DNA of 64,000 bases from CAZTDP01 sp964612565. GTDB taxonomy: Bacteria; Patescibacteriota; WWE3; UBA101185; UBA10185. This document shows, one piece after another, positions 54,277 through 63,726 of this stretch; positions within the stretch are counted from its first letter, which is position 1; each line of letters starts with the position of its first letter. The notes beneath the pieces are model-generated. The model did not search any database, was not told the DNA's origin, and saw nothing but the letters and a program-made list of their open reading frames with translations. The stretch covers positions 1 to 64,000 of the forward strand of contig CAZTDP010000003.1 of assembly GCA_964612565.1 (NCBI GenBank), written 5' to 3'. Position numbers and translations under genes: made by a program.

Positions 54277-55350
54277 ATGAAAATAAATGCAACACAATTG
54301 TTAGAACAAGTCGTTTCGCTTAACGCATCGGACCTGCATGTTTCGGTAGGGAGTAAACCGTATGTCAGAATTAGCACCGCCTTAAGAACCTTAGACGAGT
54401 ATGAACCACTATCCACAGATGATGTCGAATACTTTTTGTCTCAAATTTTAGATACGCAACAAAGGGAAATGCTAGAGGTAAACAAAGAACTGGATTTTTC
54501 AGTGGCGCTTGGTAGTAAAGCACGCTTTAGGGTAAATGCTTTTTTTCAAAAGGGCTACCCTTCTGCTGCCTTAAGACACATTCCTTTAGTGGTACCGTCG
54601 TTTGAACAATTAAACCTTCCAACGTATTTGCAAAATTTATGTAATTTAAAGTCGGGTCTTGTTTTGGTCGTTGGTCCAACAGGCCACGGTAAATCTACTA
54701 CTATTGCGTCCATGATAGACAAAATAAACGAGACAAGAGCCGAGCACATAATAACAGTCGAAGATCCTATCGAGTACATTTTCGCAAATAAGAAATCCCT
54801 AATTGAACAAAGAGAAATGTACCTGGATACCCACGACTGGACTCTTGCTCTTAAATCAATGTTAAGGCAGGATCCAAATATTATGTTAATCGGTGAAATG
54901 CGAGATACCGAAACGATCTCATCGGTTTTAGAAATTGCAGAAACCGGCCATTTGGTTTTTGCCACTTTGCACACCAACTCAGCATCACAAACAATTGAAA
55001 GAGTAATTTCGTCTTTCCCAAGTGAAAAGCAAAACGAAATTCGTGTTCAATTGGCTCAGGTTTTGGAGGTTGTAATTTCGCAGAGGCTACTCCCCTCCCC
55101 TCAAAAAGGAGTAATCCCTGCTTTAGAAATAATGCTAGCCAATGACGCCGTTAAAAATCTTATACGAGAAGGTAAAACACACATGCTTGATAATGTTATT
55201 AACACAAGTTCTCAAGTAGGAATGGTTAGTTTGGATAGGAGCATTGCTTCTTTAGTAAATCAAAGTTTGGTTGACTATTCAGAGGCAATAAAGTTCAGTT
55301 TAAGACCCGAAGAGTTCAAAAGAATGGTTGAATCGAAATTTTTAAGATAA
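54277..55350 (+). CDS. pilT: pilus retraction ATPase PilT
   Basis: 357 aa. Walker A GPTGHGKSTTIASMI, Asp box (SDLHVSVGSKP), Walker B (IMLIGEMRDTETI), His box (GHLVFATLHTNSA). Drives retraction; AIRNLIREGK of canonical PilT appears as AVKNLIREGKTHML. Between pilB and pilC. Confidence 0.94.
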   Translation: MKINATQLLEQVVSLNASDLHVSVGSKPYVRISTALRTLDEYEPLSTDDVEYFLSQILDTQQREMLEVNKELDFSVALGSKARFRVNAFFQKGYPSAALRHIPLVVPSFEQLNLPTYLQNLCNLKSGLVLVVGPTGHGKSTTIASMIDKINETRAEHIITVEDPIEYIFANKKSLIEQREMYLDTHDWTLALKSMLRQDPNIMLIGEMRDTETISSVLEIAETGHLVFATLHTNSASQTIERVISSFPSEKQNEIRVQLAQVLEVVISQRLLPSPQKGVIPALEIMLANDAVKNLIREGKTHMLDNVINTSSQVGMVSLDRSIASLVNQSLVDYSEAIKFSLRPEEFKRMVESKFLR

Positions 55351-55354
55351 ACAT

Positions 55355-56557
55355 ATGGCAATCTACTCGTACTTAGCAAAAGATGTGTCAGGCAAAACAT
55401 TAAACGGATCTGTGGACGCCAGAACTAAAGATCTTGCCTTGGCGCTTTTAAAGAATCAAAGTCTTTATGTAGTTTCAATAGAAGAAAAAAGACAAACAAT
55501 AATCGACTCCTTGTTAAATTTTAGAGGAGTTCCTCAAGGCGACGTCGTTACCTTTACGCGCCAGTTTTCTACAATGATTTCGGCGGGGCTGCCAATATCA
55601 CGAGCGCTGGATGTGCTTGCCGCTCAAATTACAAACAACACTTTTAAGCGAATTGTTTACGAAATACTACGCTCAGTAGAAGGCGGTGCTTCTTTGTCGG
55701 CCGCTTTAGGAAAATATCCGGATACTTTTTCCACCACATACCAAGCATTAGTTAAAGCAGGAGAATCGTCAGGTAAGCTGGATGTTATTTTAAAGAGACT
55801 GGCCGATACAATGGAGTCTCAGAGGGATTTAAATTCAAGATTCAAATCAGCAATGATATACCCTATTGTTGTCTTTATGGCAATGATAGGTGTTTTTATT
55901 GTGCTTATGGTTTTTGTTGTTCCAAAATTGGCTGAAATGTACAAAAATATGAATGTCGAGCTTCCCTTTATCACGCAGGTCATGATTAGCATTTCAGATT
56001 TCATGGTTAAATACATTGTGCTTGTTGTTATTGCGGGAGCGGCATTGGCGTTGGCTGCCAGACAGTTCTTAAGAAGTGAGCAGGGAAAAAATATAACCTC
56101 AGAAATTTTTTCCAAAATGCCTATTTTTGGAAAAATAAACAAGAACAAGGATTTTTCCCAATTTAGTAGAACTTTGGCATTACTTATAAATTCGGCTGTT
56201 CCAATTGTGGAATCATTAACAATTGTTTCTACTGTCATGTCTAACCCTACGTTAAGAAATGCTGTTTTGACGGCAGCGAGGCAGGTCGAAAAAGGAAACT
56301 CATTGTCTAGTTATTTTAAATCGTCAAATCTCTTTCCTCCCCTGCTTTCACAAATGGCAAGCGTCGGTGAGGAAACAGGAAAGATGGATGAAGTTTTGGA
56401 TCGTGTGGCCATATACTACGAAGGTGAGGTAGATGTAGCTGTAAAGGGCCTATCGGCTGCATTAGAGCCTGTCATCCTTGTTATCTTGGGAGTCATGGTG
56501 GGCTTTTTGATTGTGTCTATTATTACGCCAATTTATAAAATTACTTCAGCAATATAG
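55355..56557 (+). CDS. pilC: type IV pilus inner-membrane platform protein PilC
   Basis: 400 aa. Two T2SSF domains, each with FTRQFSTMISAGLPISRAL- or FSRTLALLINSAVPIVESL-type motifs, and three membrane helices (AMIYPIVVFMAMIGVFIVLM; IVLVVIAGAALALA; C-terminal VILVILGVMVGFLIVS). Platform for the pilus motors. Confidence 0.94.
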   Translation: MAIYSYLAKDVSGKTLNGSVDARTKDLALALLKNQSLYVVSIEEKRQTIIDSLLNFRGVPQGDVVTFTRQFSTMISAGLPISRALDVLAAQITNNTFKRIVYEILRSVEGGASLSAALGKYPDTFSTTYQALVKAGESSGKLDVILKRLADTMESQRDLNSRFKSAMIYPIVVFMAMIGVFIVLMVFVVPKLAEMYKNMNVELPFITQVMISISDFMVKYIVLVVIAGAALALAARQFLRSEQGKNITSEIFSKMPIFGKINKNKDFSQFSRTLALLINSAVPIVESLTIVSTVMSNPTLRNAVLTAARQVEKGNSLSSYFKSSNLFPPLLSQMASVGEETGKMDEVLDRVAIYYEGEVDVAVKGLSAALEPVILVILGVMVGFLIVSIITPIYKITSAI

Positions 56558-56590
56558 TTACAGTTTTAAGGAGGTGAAACGTTTAAAAAG

Positions 56591-57052
56591 ATGAATAAAC
56601 AAAAAGGATTTACATTAGTCGAACTTTTGGTTGTTATTGCAATAGTCGGTATTTTAGCCGGTGCTTTGCTAATAGCTATCAATCCTCAGGCGATGGTCCA
56701 AAAGAGTCGTGACTCTAAAAGACTTCAGGACTTGGACTCTTTGGTAAAAGCTTTAAATCTTGCTTTGACAGATGGAGAGGCAACTTTAAATGCAGCGGGC
56801 ACAGGAAACTCAGGAACTGGTTCCAGGGATTTGGACGGAACAGGCTGGGTAGCATACACAGTTCCAACTGGAAAAACAGGTTTGTCAAAGTTTATTCCTA
56901 CTTTGCCGGTTGATCCTGTNNNNNNNNNNNNNNNNNNNNNNNNNNNNNNNNNNNNNNNNNNNNNNNNNNNNNNNNNNNNNNNNNNNNNNNNNNNNNNNNN
57001 NNNNNNNNNNNNNNNNNNNGAGGTAGGAACTAGTCTGACTGTTTTGAACTAA
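56591..57052 (+). CDS. type IV pilin, major candidate (gap inside)
   Basis: Class III signal KQKG|FTLVELLVVIAIVGILAG; mature protein with N-terminal hydrophobic helix. The gap at 56920-57019 falls in the C-terminal part, and the protein resumes EVGTSLTVLN and stops. Strong AAGGAGG site and position directly behind pilC suggest the main pilin. Confidence 0.88.
   Translation: MNKQKGFTLVELLVVIAIVGILAGALLIAINPQAMVQKSRDSKRLQDLDSLVKALNLALTDGEATLNAAGTGNSGTGSRDLDGTGWVAYTVPTGKTGLSKFIPTLPVDPXXXXXXXXXXXXXXXXXXXXXXXXXXXXXXXXXXEVGTSLTVLN
56920..57019. other. scaffold gap (100 N)
   Basis: Placeholder gap inside the pilin gene, so its true length is unknown. Confidence 0.98.
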
Positions 57053-57112
57053 GATTTAGTGTTTTGCTCGCGCGCACACGCAAAACAGCTAGGTATTGAA
57101 CGGGTTAGAATT

Positions 57113-57134
57113 GGGGCCGCGTTTACGCGGCCCC
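57113..57134 (+). terminator. G+C-rich hairpin behind the pilin
   Basis: GGGGCCGCG-TTTA-CGCGGCCCC, 9-bp perfect stem; no T-run. A near-identical hairpin follows the pilin at 60075. GTTTTGC/GCAAAAC (57061-57086) lies just upstream. Confidence 0.6.
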
Positions 57135-57244
57135 ATGTTGTTAAAGGGTTTCCACCTCAAGCCAAATTTTGCGGCTAAAAACTTTATAGTCCTACCCTAC
57201 AGCGAAATGTGGACTTACAGCCCTAAAAATGACACAATCAGGTT

Positions 57245-58141
57245 ATGTTAAGTACACTTACGACAGTTAATTACGCATTTTTATTTTCTATCGGGGCATT
57301 TATAGGCTCTTTTTTAAATTTAGTTTCGGATAGAGTTGTCTTGGGAGAGAAAATAGTTTTTGGCCGCTCTCATTGTGACAAATGTGGTGAGTCTCTCAAG
57401 GTCAAAAACCTGATCCCGATTTTTAGTTTTTTATTTCAGCGAGGAAAATGCGACAAATGCAAGGTTAAACTTTCGTGGTTTTATCCTGTTTCCGAAGCTT
57501 TAGCCGGTGCTTTATTTGTACTTGCCGCTTTGATTAGCAAGTTTTCGGTGTTTGATCCTATAACATTTAACGGTGTTTTAGGATTTGGATTTTTAGCGGT
57601 TGTTTTTAGCTTTTATCTAATCCTGCTGCTCACTGATTTAAAATATATGCTGATTCCGGACAAAATTGTATTGGCCGGGGTTGCCTTTGTATTTGTGTTT
57701 AATCTGTTTACCCTAATATATTCGCTTATTACTTACAGGGCCCAACTTGCCCAAGATCCGTTTGGAACTTACCTACTTCAAGTGGGATTTTTTCAAGACC
57801 AGGCGGCCTACGCAATAAAAAATTTTGGTGTAAACATAGCTTCGTCGCTGGGTATCTCCTTGTTCTTTTTGTTTTTGGTTTGGATCACAAAAGGCCGCGG
57901 TATGGGCGGCGGAGATATTAGACTTGGGCTTTTGATTGGTTTGGTAAATGGTTTTCCTTACAATATTCTTGCCGTGTTTTTTGGATTTTTGTTTGGCTCA
58001 ATAGTAAGTTTGGTTTTAGTGCTTTTTAAACGAAAAACTCTAAAAAGCACGGTTCCTTTTGGCCCGTTTTTAATTGTGGGAAGTTTGGTCTGTTTTTTGT
58101 GGGGTTCTCAGATCTTAAACTGGTATATCAATCTCTTTTAA
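57245..58141 (+). CDS. pilD: prepilin peptidase (A24)
   Basis: 298 aa bifunctional prepilin peptidase/methylase. CxxC pairs in the N-terminal loop (CDKCGESL; CDKCKVKL), and the aspartyl protease residues in LLTDLKYMLIPD and GRGMGGGDIRLG. About eight membrane helices. Processes the pilins of this locus. The 3' end overlaps the convergent histidine kinase by 27 nt. Confidence 0.94.
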   Translation: MLSTLTTVNYAFLFSIGAFIGSFLNLVSDRVVLGEKIVFGRSHCDKCGESLKVKNLIPIFSFLFQRGKCDKCKVKLSWFYPVSEALAGALFVLAALISKFSVFDPITFNGVLGFGFLAVVFSFYLILLLTDLKYMLIPDKIVLAGVAFVFVFNLFTLIYSLITYRAQLAQDPFGTYLLQVGFFQDQAAYAIKNFGVNIASSLGISLFFLFLVWITKGRGMGGGDIRLGLLIGLVNGFPYNILAVFFGFLFGSIVSLVLVLFKRKTLKSTVPFGPFLIVGSLVCFLWGSQILNWYINLF

Positions 58142-59509
58142 ACTCACGCCAAATTTTTTTATTTTGTTTTTTGGAATTGTAAACCAAAAAGTACTCCCTG
58201 TCCCTATTCCTTCGGAGTCGGCTCCAACTATTCCACCCATACCCTGAATGTAAAGTTTTACAATGTACAAGCCTAGTCCTGTGCCGCCGGAATCGTTGGC
58301 AATAGTATAGCTGTTATCAATTCTTCCAAATTTATGGAATAGTTTAGGAAGATCCTTTCGGTCAATACCTGCCCCAGGGTCTTTTATCCAAACTTTGTAG
58401 GCATCTTCAAGGTCGTCGATGCCAATAACTATTGTGCCTTCTTTTGTAAACTTAAAAGAGTTTTCAATTAAATTTGTGATGACGTCCTTTAATTTTTCGG
58501 GATCGGCATCCACAAAACAACTTTCATCGTCTTCGTTAAATTCAACTTTAAGTCCCTTTTGGCTCATTTTTACTTCAAACGTGGTTAAAACCTCTCGGAT
58601 TGTTTGGTGAAGTTCGATTTGTGTAATACTAAAGGTAACTTTTTTTCGTTCAAACTTTGAAATGTCCAGCATGTCGTTAATAAGGTCTATCATTCGCTGT
58701 GTTCCCTGCGAAGCTTTATCTAAATACTCGGTCTGTTTTTTGTTCAACTTTCCGGCCTTTTCTTTTTCTAGCATCCAAAGATAGCTTTTTACTATGGTCA
58801 TTGGTGTTCTTAATTCGTGGGATGCTACAGACAAAAATTCGTCTTTTAAAGTGTTTAAAACTTTCATATTTTCGTATGCTTTGTGTAGGTCTTCTTTTGC
58901 TCGTTTTAGGTTTGTGTAAAGCCTAGAATTTTCTACTGCAATTCCTGCGTTTTCTGAAAACTTTTTAAGCATTTCCTTTTCAAAATCCGAAACCTTATCT
59001 GCGTCCTTGTTTAAACTTACAACTAAGACCCCAATAATTCTGGTATGGGAAAATAACGGCGTGACAATATGAGATTTTGTGCCTGTAATTTCTTGAATGC
59101 TTTCGGCTTCCTGTCTGGTTAGTGTTGGTTTATAAACGTCCCATAAACAGGGTGTAACAATTTGCTGTTTCTTTTCCACCGCTGTTATGCAGATATTATC
59201 TTTGTAACCAAAAGGAATTGTAAGTTCGGTAAAGAATTCTTCAAGCTGGGCAATTTTATCCGGCTCCCCTACCGCTTTTGACATTGCCGTCTTTTTAAGT
59301 ACATTGCTCTTATGGTCTATAAGGGCCAGCATCGCCAATTCATACCCCATCGCCTGAGGAATTAAGTCAGCAATTTTTTGGGTAAGATCTTCAAACTCGG
59401 CGGTTTCTAAAATTGTTTCTACTAATTTATAAGTAGCATCGAGAGCACGGTTTTTATCAATAAGCTTAAATATTTCGCTTTCTTTTATTTCAACAAGTCG
59501 GTCGGGCAT
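58115..59509 (-). CDS. GAF-domain sensor histidine kinase
   Basis: 464 aa, no membrane segment, so cytoplasmic. GAF domain (about residues 30-200), coiled linker, HisKA with phosphoacceptor His in SVASHELRTPMTIVKSYL, HATPase_c with N, G1 and G2 boxes (NLIENSFKFT; DPGAGIDRKD; GGTGLGLYIVK). TAATAT ends 5 nt before the ATG. Divergent from a response regulator; placed in the pilus locus, so it may control motility. Confidence 0.9.
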   Translation of the reverse strand: MPDRLVEIKESEIFKLIDKNRALDATYKLVETILETAEFEDLTQKIADLIPQAMGYELAMLALIDHKSNVLKKTAMSKAVGEPDKIAQLEEFFTELTIPFGYKDNICITAVEKKQQIVTPCLWDVYKPTLTRQEAESIQEITGTKSHIVTPLFSHTRIIGVLVVSLNKDADKVSDFEKEMLKKFSENAGIAVENSRLYTNLKRAKEDLHKAYENMKVLNTLKDEFLSVASHELRTPMTIVKSYLWMLEKEKAGKLNKKQTEYLDKASQGTQRMIDLINDMLDISKFERKKVTFSITQIELHQTIREVLTTFEVKMSQKGLKVEFNEDDESCFVDADPEKLKDVITNLIENSFKFTKEGTIVIGIDDLEDAYKVWIKDPGAGIDRKDLPKLFHKFGRIDNSYTIANDSGGTGLGLYIVKLYIQGMGGIVGADSEGIGTGSTFWFTIPKNKIKKFGVSLKEIDIPV

Positions 59510-59570
59510 TGTTTATATTAAACTCTAAAAATTAATTGTTGACCATATCTTGATGTGCTACCATTTATAC

Positions 59571-59951
59571 ATGACGGGAATTTCCAAAAATAAAGTATTA
59601 ATAATTGAGGACGAGCAAGATATTCGTACTCTTTACGCCGAGGTTTTGCAGGCGGCCGGATATGCGGTTGACCAGGCGCCCAACGGCGAAGTTGGAGTTG
59701 AAAAAATTAAAAATACCGATTGGCAGATATTGCTTCTGGATATAATGCTTCCGGGAAAAGATGGTTTAAAGATCCTAACTGATCTTAAAGATACCTCGGC
59801 TCTAAAAAAAGGTCCGGTCGTTGTTTTAACAAATTTAAACAGCGAGCACATTATTCAAGAGGCTTTTAAACTTGGCGCTGACGGCTATTTAATAAAATCC
59901 GAATGCACACCGGACAAGGTTGTTGAAGAAGTAGCAAGATTTTCAGCCTAA
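59571..59951 (+). CDS. single-domain response regulator
   Basis: 126 aa receiver domain only, no output domain (CheY-like). Acidic pocket VLIIEDEQD, phosphoacceptor Asp in LLLDIMLPGKDGL, Thr in VVLTNLN and Lys in YLIKSE. The ATG at 59571 is preferred over 59550 because TACCAT ends 6 nt before it. Likely partner of the divergent kinase; it may act on the pilus motors. Confidence 0.88.
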   Translation: MTGISKNKVLIIEDEQDIRTLYAEVLQAAGYAVDQAPNGEVGVEKIKNTDWQILLLDIMLPGKDGLKILTDLKDTSALKKGPVVVLTNLNSEHIIQEAFKLGADGYLIKSECTPDKVVEEVARFSA

Positions 59952-60074
59952 TTTGCCCGATTTGTATTGACACTAATTTGTTGTTGAATCATACTTACAC
60001 TTAGTTATGAAATCTGCCCGATTTTCAATTTACTCACAATATTATTACGAGCTTTGGAGGGGGGTGAGAAGCAG

Positions 60075-60623
60075 ATGACCCTTCTTAAGAAAAAAACCAT
60101 TCAATCTGCTTCAGGTTTTACCCTTATTGAATTATTAATCGTTATCGTTATTATCGGTATTTTGGCCGGTGTTTTGATTTCGGTTATTAATCCTACCGCA
60201 CAACAAAATAGAGCAAGAGACGCTAATGTTAAAGCGCTTATAAACAAGGTCGCTTTGGCCGCTCAGGGGTACGTATCGGCATACGGTTCCGCTCCAAACG
60301 ATGTTCAATTGTTAGCATCATTGAGCAGTACTACAGGAGCCTCCGGCACATACTCTTGCACCGGAAGTGACAATATTTGTGCGTTCGATATCTCAGGAAC
60401 ATCTTTCCCAAGTACTTGCGCTGCAAACCAATATCAGCCAACAGCCGCAGGAACTGCTGCATGCCATTTTGTGTACACAGCAACAAATGCCGGTACCGCG
60501 CCGGACTTTAGGATAGATGCTCCCTCTTTTGGCATAGCCCTTACTTGGTTTGAGTATGCCAACACAGGTGCAAATGCAGGTATTTTGATGCATTGCACAA
60601 GTTCAGGTTGTGTTCAACCCTGA
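60075..60623 (+). CDS. type IV pilin-like protein
   Basis: 182 aa. Prepilin signal SASG|FTLIELLIVIVIIGILAGV. C-terminal domain with two or more Cys pairs (YSCTGSDNIC; CTSSGC). The ATG at 60075 is preferred over an upstream TTG at 60054. A GGAGGGG site is 13-20 nt upstream. A separate unit from the 56591 pilin. Confidence 0.88.
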   Translation: MTLLKKKTIQSASGFTLIELLIVIVIIGILAGVLISVINPTAQQNRARDANVKALINKVALAAQGYVSAYGSAPNDVQLLASLSSTTGASGTYSCTGSDNICAFDISGTSFPSTCAANQYQPTAAGTAACHFVYTATNAGTAPDFRIDAPSFGIALTWFEYANTGANAGILMHCTSSGCVQP

Positions 60624-60651
60624 TCCGGGATCTGTGATTTGTATTTAGAGA

Positions 60652-60671
60652 GGGCCGCGCTTGCGCGGCCC
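60652..60671 (+). terminator. G+C-rich hairpin behind pilin
   Basis: GGGCCGCGC/GCGCGGCCC, nearly the same arm as at 57113; no T-run. Confidence 0.55.
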
Positions 60672-60682
60672 CCATCCAATAA

Positions 60683-61123
60683 ATGAATAATATTAATCTA
60701 GTTTTTCAGAATAAAAAAGGTCTAACGCTAATAGAGTTACTGCTCGTGATTTCCATAATCGGTGTATTATCAGGTGTTTTGGTATCAGTTATAAACCCGA
60801 CAAACCAAAAAAACATTGCTCAGGACGGTGTTGCAAAAAGCAATTTGGAAAAACTAGCCACTTCAGTTGAAACCTACTACGCAGCAGAGGGTTCCTACCC
60901 TGCCACTGCCGATTTTACAAACTCAACTTCGTTGCTTCGTACAACATACGTTAAAGTTTTTCCTTCAGGATTTACATATGCTTACCTGTCTAGTACAGAT
61001 TTCAGAATTTCAACGGCCAGTTTGGCAGAATCGAATAGATTTTTTGTCTATAGGGCTTCCTGGGGACAAATTATGAACTGTCCACAAGCTGCGTCTGATT
61101 CAAGTGCCTGTCGGGAATTATAA
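60683..61123 (+). CDS. type IV pilin-like protein
   Basis: 146 aa, KKG|LTLIELLLVISIIGVLSGV; two C-terminal Cys (NCPQAASDSSAC). First of seven tightly spaced pseudopilin-type genes. Confidence 0.85.
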   Translation: MNNINLVFQNKKGLTLIELLLVISIIGVLSGVLVSVINPTNQKNIAQDGVAKSNLEKLATSVETYYAAEGSYPATADFTNSTSLLRTTYVKVFPSGFTYAYLSSTDFRISTASLAESNRFFVYRASWGQIMNCPQAASDSSACREL

Positions 61124-61128
61124 AACTT

Positions 61129-61626
61129 ATGAATACCAAATCTTTTAAAAATAACAAAAACGGTTTTACCCTAATAGAATTACTCCTTGTCATAGTAATC
61201 ATAGGAATATTAAGCGCAGTAACGCTAAGTGTAATTAATATTCCGGGAATTCGTGCTAAGACAAGAGATTCCCAAAGAATTGCCGACTTAAAAAAGATTC
61301 AAACCGCACTCGAGTTGTATTTTGCAGACAACCGTTCCTACCCTGCCAGTTCGTCATGGCGAATTATGAGTTCAAGTGTATTACCCTCGACTTATTTGGA
61401 TAACATTCCTACGGATCCAAACGGCAATAGCGCAGTATTTTCATCGTGCAGTACTGCTTCCTTTGGGTATAGTTATAGAACCATTGGCTCCGGTGCATAT
61501 GTTCTTGTAGCAAACATGGAAGTTGATAGTTCTTCGTATCAAAAATGTAGCTCGGTTTCCAATTGCTCGTCGGTAGGATGCGGCAGCTGTAGTGGCAAAT
61601 GCTATGCAGTACAAAACCCGTTTTAA
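61129..61626 (+). CDS. type IV pilin-like protein
   Basis: 165 aa, KNG|FTLIELLLVIVIIGILSAV; Cys-rich end (CSSVSNCSSVGCGSCSGKC) suggests a disulfide-knotted tip. Five nt after the previous gene. Confidence 0.85.
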   Translation: MNTKSFKNNKNGFTLIELLLVIVIIGILSAVTLSVINIPGIRAKTRDSQRIADLKKIQTALELYFADNRSYPASSSWRIMSSSVLPSTYLDNIPTDPNGNSAVFSSCSTASFGYSYRTIGSGAYVLVANMEVDSSSYQKCSSVSNCSSVGCGSCSGKCYAVQNPF

Positions 61627-61637
61627 TCCTTTGCAGT

Positions 61638-62132
61638 ATGCGCATAAACGATAAAAATTCCGGTTTTACATTAATGGAATTAGTTATAGTTGTAACTGTT
61701 TCCACGGTTTTGGTGTCGTCAATAATCCTAATGGTAAATCCAAAAGAATCACTTGCGCGCGGAAGAGATAATAAAAGACTTGCGGATATTTCGTACATGG
61801 AAAGAGCCGTAAACGAATTTAAGTTGGATAACAGTATCTGCCCGGGAGTACCGGATCATTTGTACACAAGCACAACAACACCTTTTGGCTCAACAGACTT
61901 GACTTCAGCAAACTCCGGCTGGCTTGGGTTGGATCTGAGCCGCTACATTTCTCACTATCCCATCGATCCCAAAAATGATTTGACCTACTACTATTCCTAC
62001 AAAACTAGCGGAACCGAATATGAATTTAATACAAAGCTCGAACATTTAGTTGATAAAATGCAAAACGACGGCGGCAACGACTTGTTATTTTTTGAATCGG
62101 GTGACGATTTGACCCTAATAGAGCCACTATAA
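61638..62132 (+). CDS. type IV pilin-like protein
   Basis: 164 aa from ATG 61638, NSG|FTLMELVIVVTVSTVLVSS. The frame extends upstream to 61599 only by overlapping the previous gene. No Cys pair. Shares a calcium-loop-like acidic stretch (NDGGNDLL). Confidence 0.82.
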   Translation: MRINDKNSGFTLMELVIVVTVSTVLVSSIILMVNPKESLARGRDNKRLADISYMERAVNEFKLDNSICPGVPDHLYTSTTTPFGSTDLTSANSGWLGLDLSRYISHYPIDPKNDLTYYYSYKTSGTEYEFNTKLEHLVDKMQNDGGNDLLFFESGDDLTLIEPL

Positions 62133-62192
62133 AGGTAAGCTTTAAACATACACACTTGGTCCGGCTACACATTTTTATGTTAATATTTATTT

Positions 62193-62717
62193 ATGCTGCC
62201 CTGCCCTAAAAAAATTACCGCTGATAATTTGTTAGGATTTACCCTTGTAGAGTTAATGCTTGTGGTAGGCATAATTGCTATTGTAACGGGCGCACTCATC
62301 CCATCGTTTAGCGGTTACATTAAAACCCAAAACTTAAAACAAGCGCAGGAAAATGTAAGGAGTGAGCTAAGATCTGCGCAGAACAGAGCCTTAACAGGTA
62401 GTTTGTCGGATACCTATGTAGGATCTGATCGTGTAAAGTATTGGGTTTTTTATACAACGGCAAATTCATCTAGCTACAGTTTCTACACTTCGGCGCAAAA
62501 TACTTCATGTAACCCTGCAAATTTTTCAGCAGCGCATTCTACGCAAACTTTAACTAACGGAATCACTTTCAATATAAGTGCTGCAAAATGTATATTCTTT
62601 GACATGTCAGATGGTTCAATTAATGCTGTTCCGGCTTCCCCATTAAGCGTCTCTGTTTGGGCAGGATCCGGCGCATCCAAAACTGTATCATTTAATTCGG
62701 CGGGTTTAATTTATTAG
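62193..62717 (+). CDS. GspH/FimT-like minor pseudopilin
   Basis: 174 aa, NLLG|FTLVELMLVVGIIAIVTGA; the SAQNRALTGSLSDTYVGSD region is typical of FimT/GspH, in which the minor pilin starts pilus assembly. TAATAT ends 6 nt before the ATG, so a separate leaderless start is likely. Confidence 0.82.
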   Translation: MLPCPKKITADNLLGFTLVELMLVVGIIAIVTGALIPSFSGYIKTQNLKQAQENVRSELRSAQNRALTGSLSDTYVGSDRVKYWVFYTTANSSSYSFYTSAQNTSCNPANFSAAHSTQTLTNGITFNISAAKCIFFDMSDGSINAVPASPLSVSVWAGSGASKTVSFNSAGLIY

Positions 62718-62727
62718 CGAAGCATAT

Positions 62728-63201
62728 ATGAAAAAAATATTTAATAACAATCGAGGCATGGGTTTAGTCGAAGTCATAGCAGCTTTGGGAATCGCAGTCA
62801 TAGTTATAACTGCTTTAGTTTCACTTACGATATATACGCTAAGGGCATCTCTTGAAAGTACCTTGCTGCTTGAAGGCAGCAAATATGCAAACAGAGAAGC
62901 AGAACTTTTGAGGGCTTACAAAAGTAACTCAACCGTATCTTGGAACACATTTGTGGGCGAGGTTTCTGGTTGCACATCCGGCAGCAGTTGCCATATGAGA
63001 TCTGACGCTTTAGGTATCGATAGCGGCCCTGCATACGAGAACCAAGGCATGAATAATCAGGTTTCAAGAGAGTTTTATACTGTAAACACTTCAACATCGT
63101 CAAACATCGCTCACTTTGTTATTGTTTCAAAGTGGAGAATTGCCGGCATGGAAAAGAGCACCTATCTATATATAGATTTATCTAATTGGCAGGCGCGCTG
63201 A
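62728..63201 (+). CDS. PilV/GspI-like minor pilin
   Basis: 157 aa, MKKIFNNNRGMGLVEVIAALGIAVIVITAL. G|MGLVEVIAALGI matches the PilV/GspI class with a Met-Gly after cleavage. Two Cys in a CTSGSSC loop. Confidence 0.8.
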   Translation: MKKIFNNNRGMGLVEVIAALGIAVIVITALVSLTIYTLRASLESTLLLEGSKYANREAELLRAYKSNSTVSWNTFVGEVSGCTSGSSCHMRSDALGIDSGPAYENQGMNNQVSREFYTVNTSTSSNIAHFVIVSKWRIAGMEKSTYLYIDLSNWQAR

Positions 63202-63203
63202 CT

Positions 63204-63725
63204 ATGAAAAAAACGGCTAATATGATAAAAGACCAAAAAGGATTTACCCTTGTAGAATTGTTGATTGTGATAGCTTTGCTAGGTCTATCCGTTGGTATCA
63301 CAAATGACATTTTAGTTTCTTTAATTAGAAGTTACAACAAAACTCAGGTTAAAAACGAGGTCGAACAGCAAGCAAATTTTGTGTCGCTTAAACTCGAAAA
63401 GGAACTTCGTAATGCCAACTCTGTTTCCTCGGCTTCTTCCAATAGTTTGGTATTTAACAGCGCGGATGGGGTTCAAATAACTTATGCTATAAACTCCTCA
63501 GGTGTGATAAGTAGAAACGGCGTAGCACTTACAACCAACACAAATCCGGGGGGTGTTTTTGTAAGTTGCTACGGCGGAAATGCCTGCTTTTCATCCAACA
63601 TAACTTCTGCGCCGCAGGTTGTTAACATTAACCTTAAATTTACGCAGGCAGATACCGGCGCCGATCAAAGCTACTCCGGAGAAATTGATGTGAGAAGTAC
63701 GATTGTAGTTATGAACACAAATTAG
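63204..63725 (+). CDS. PilW/GspJ-like minor pilin
   Basis: 173 aa from ATG 63204 (the upstream frame to 63186 overlaps the previous gene). DQKG|FTLVELLIVIALLGLSVGI, then EKELRNANSVSSASSNSLVF, a GspJ-type feature. Confidence 0.8.
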   Translation: MKKTANMIKDQKGFTLVELLIVIALLGLSVGITNDILVSLIRSYNKTQVKNEVEQQANFVSLKLEKELRNANSVSSASSNSLVFNSADGVQITYAINSSGVISRNGVALTTNTNPGGVFVSCYGGNACFSSNITSAPQVVNINLKFTQADTGADQSYSGEIDVRSTIVVMNTN

Positions 63726-63726
63726 C

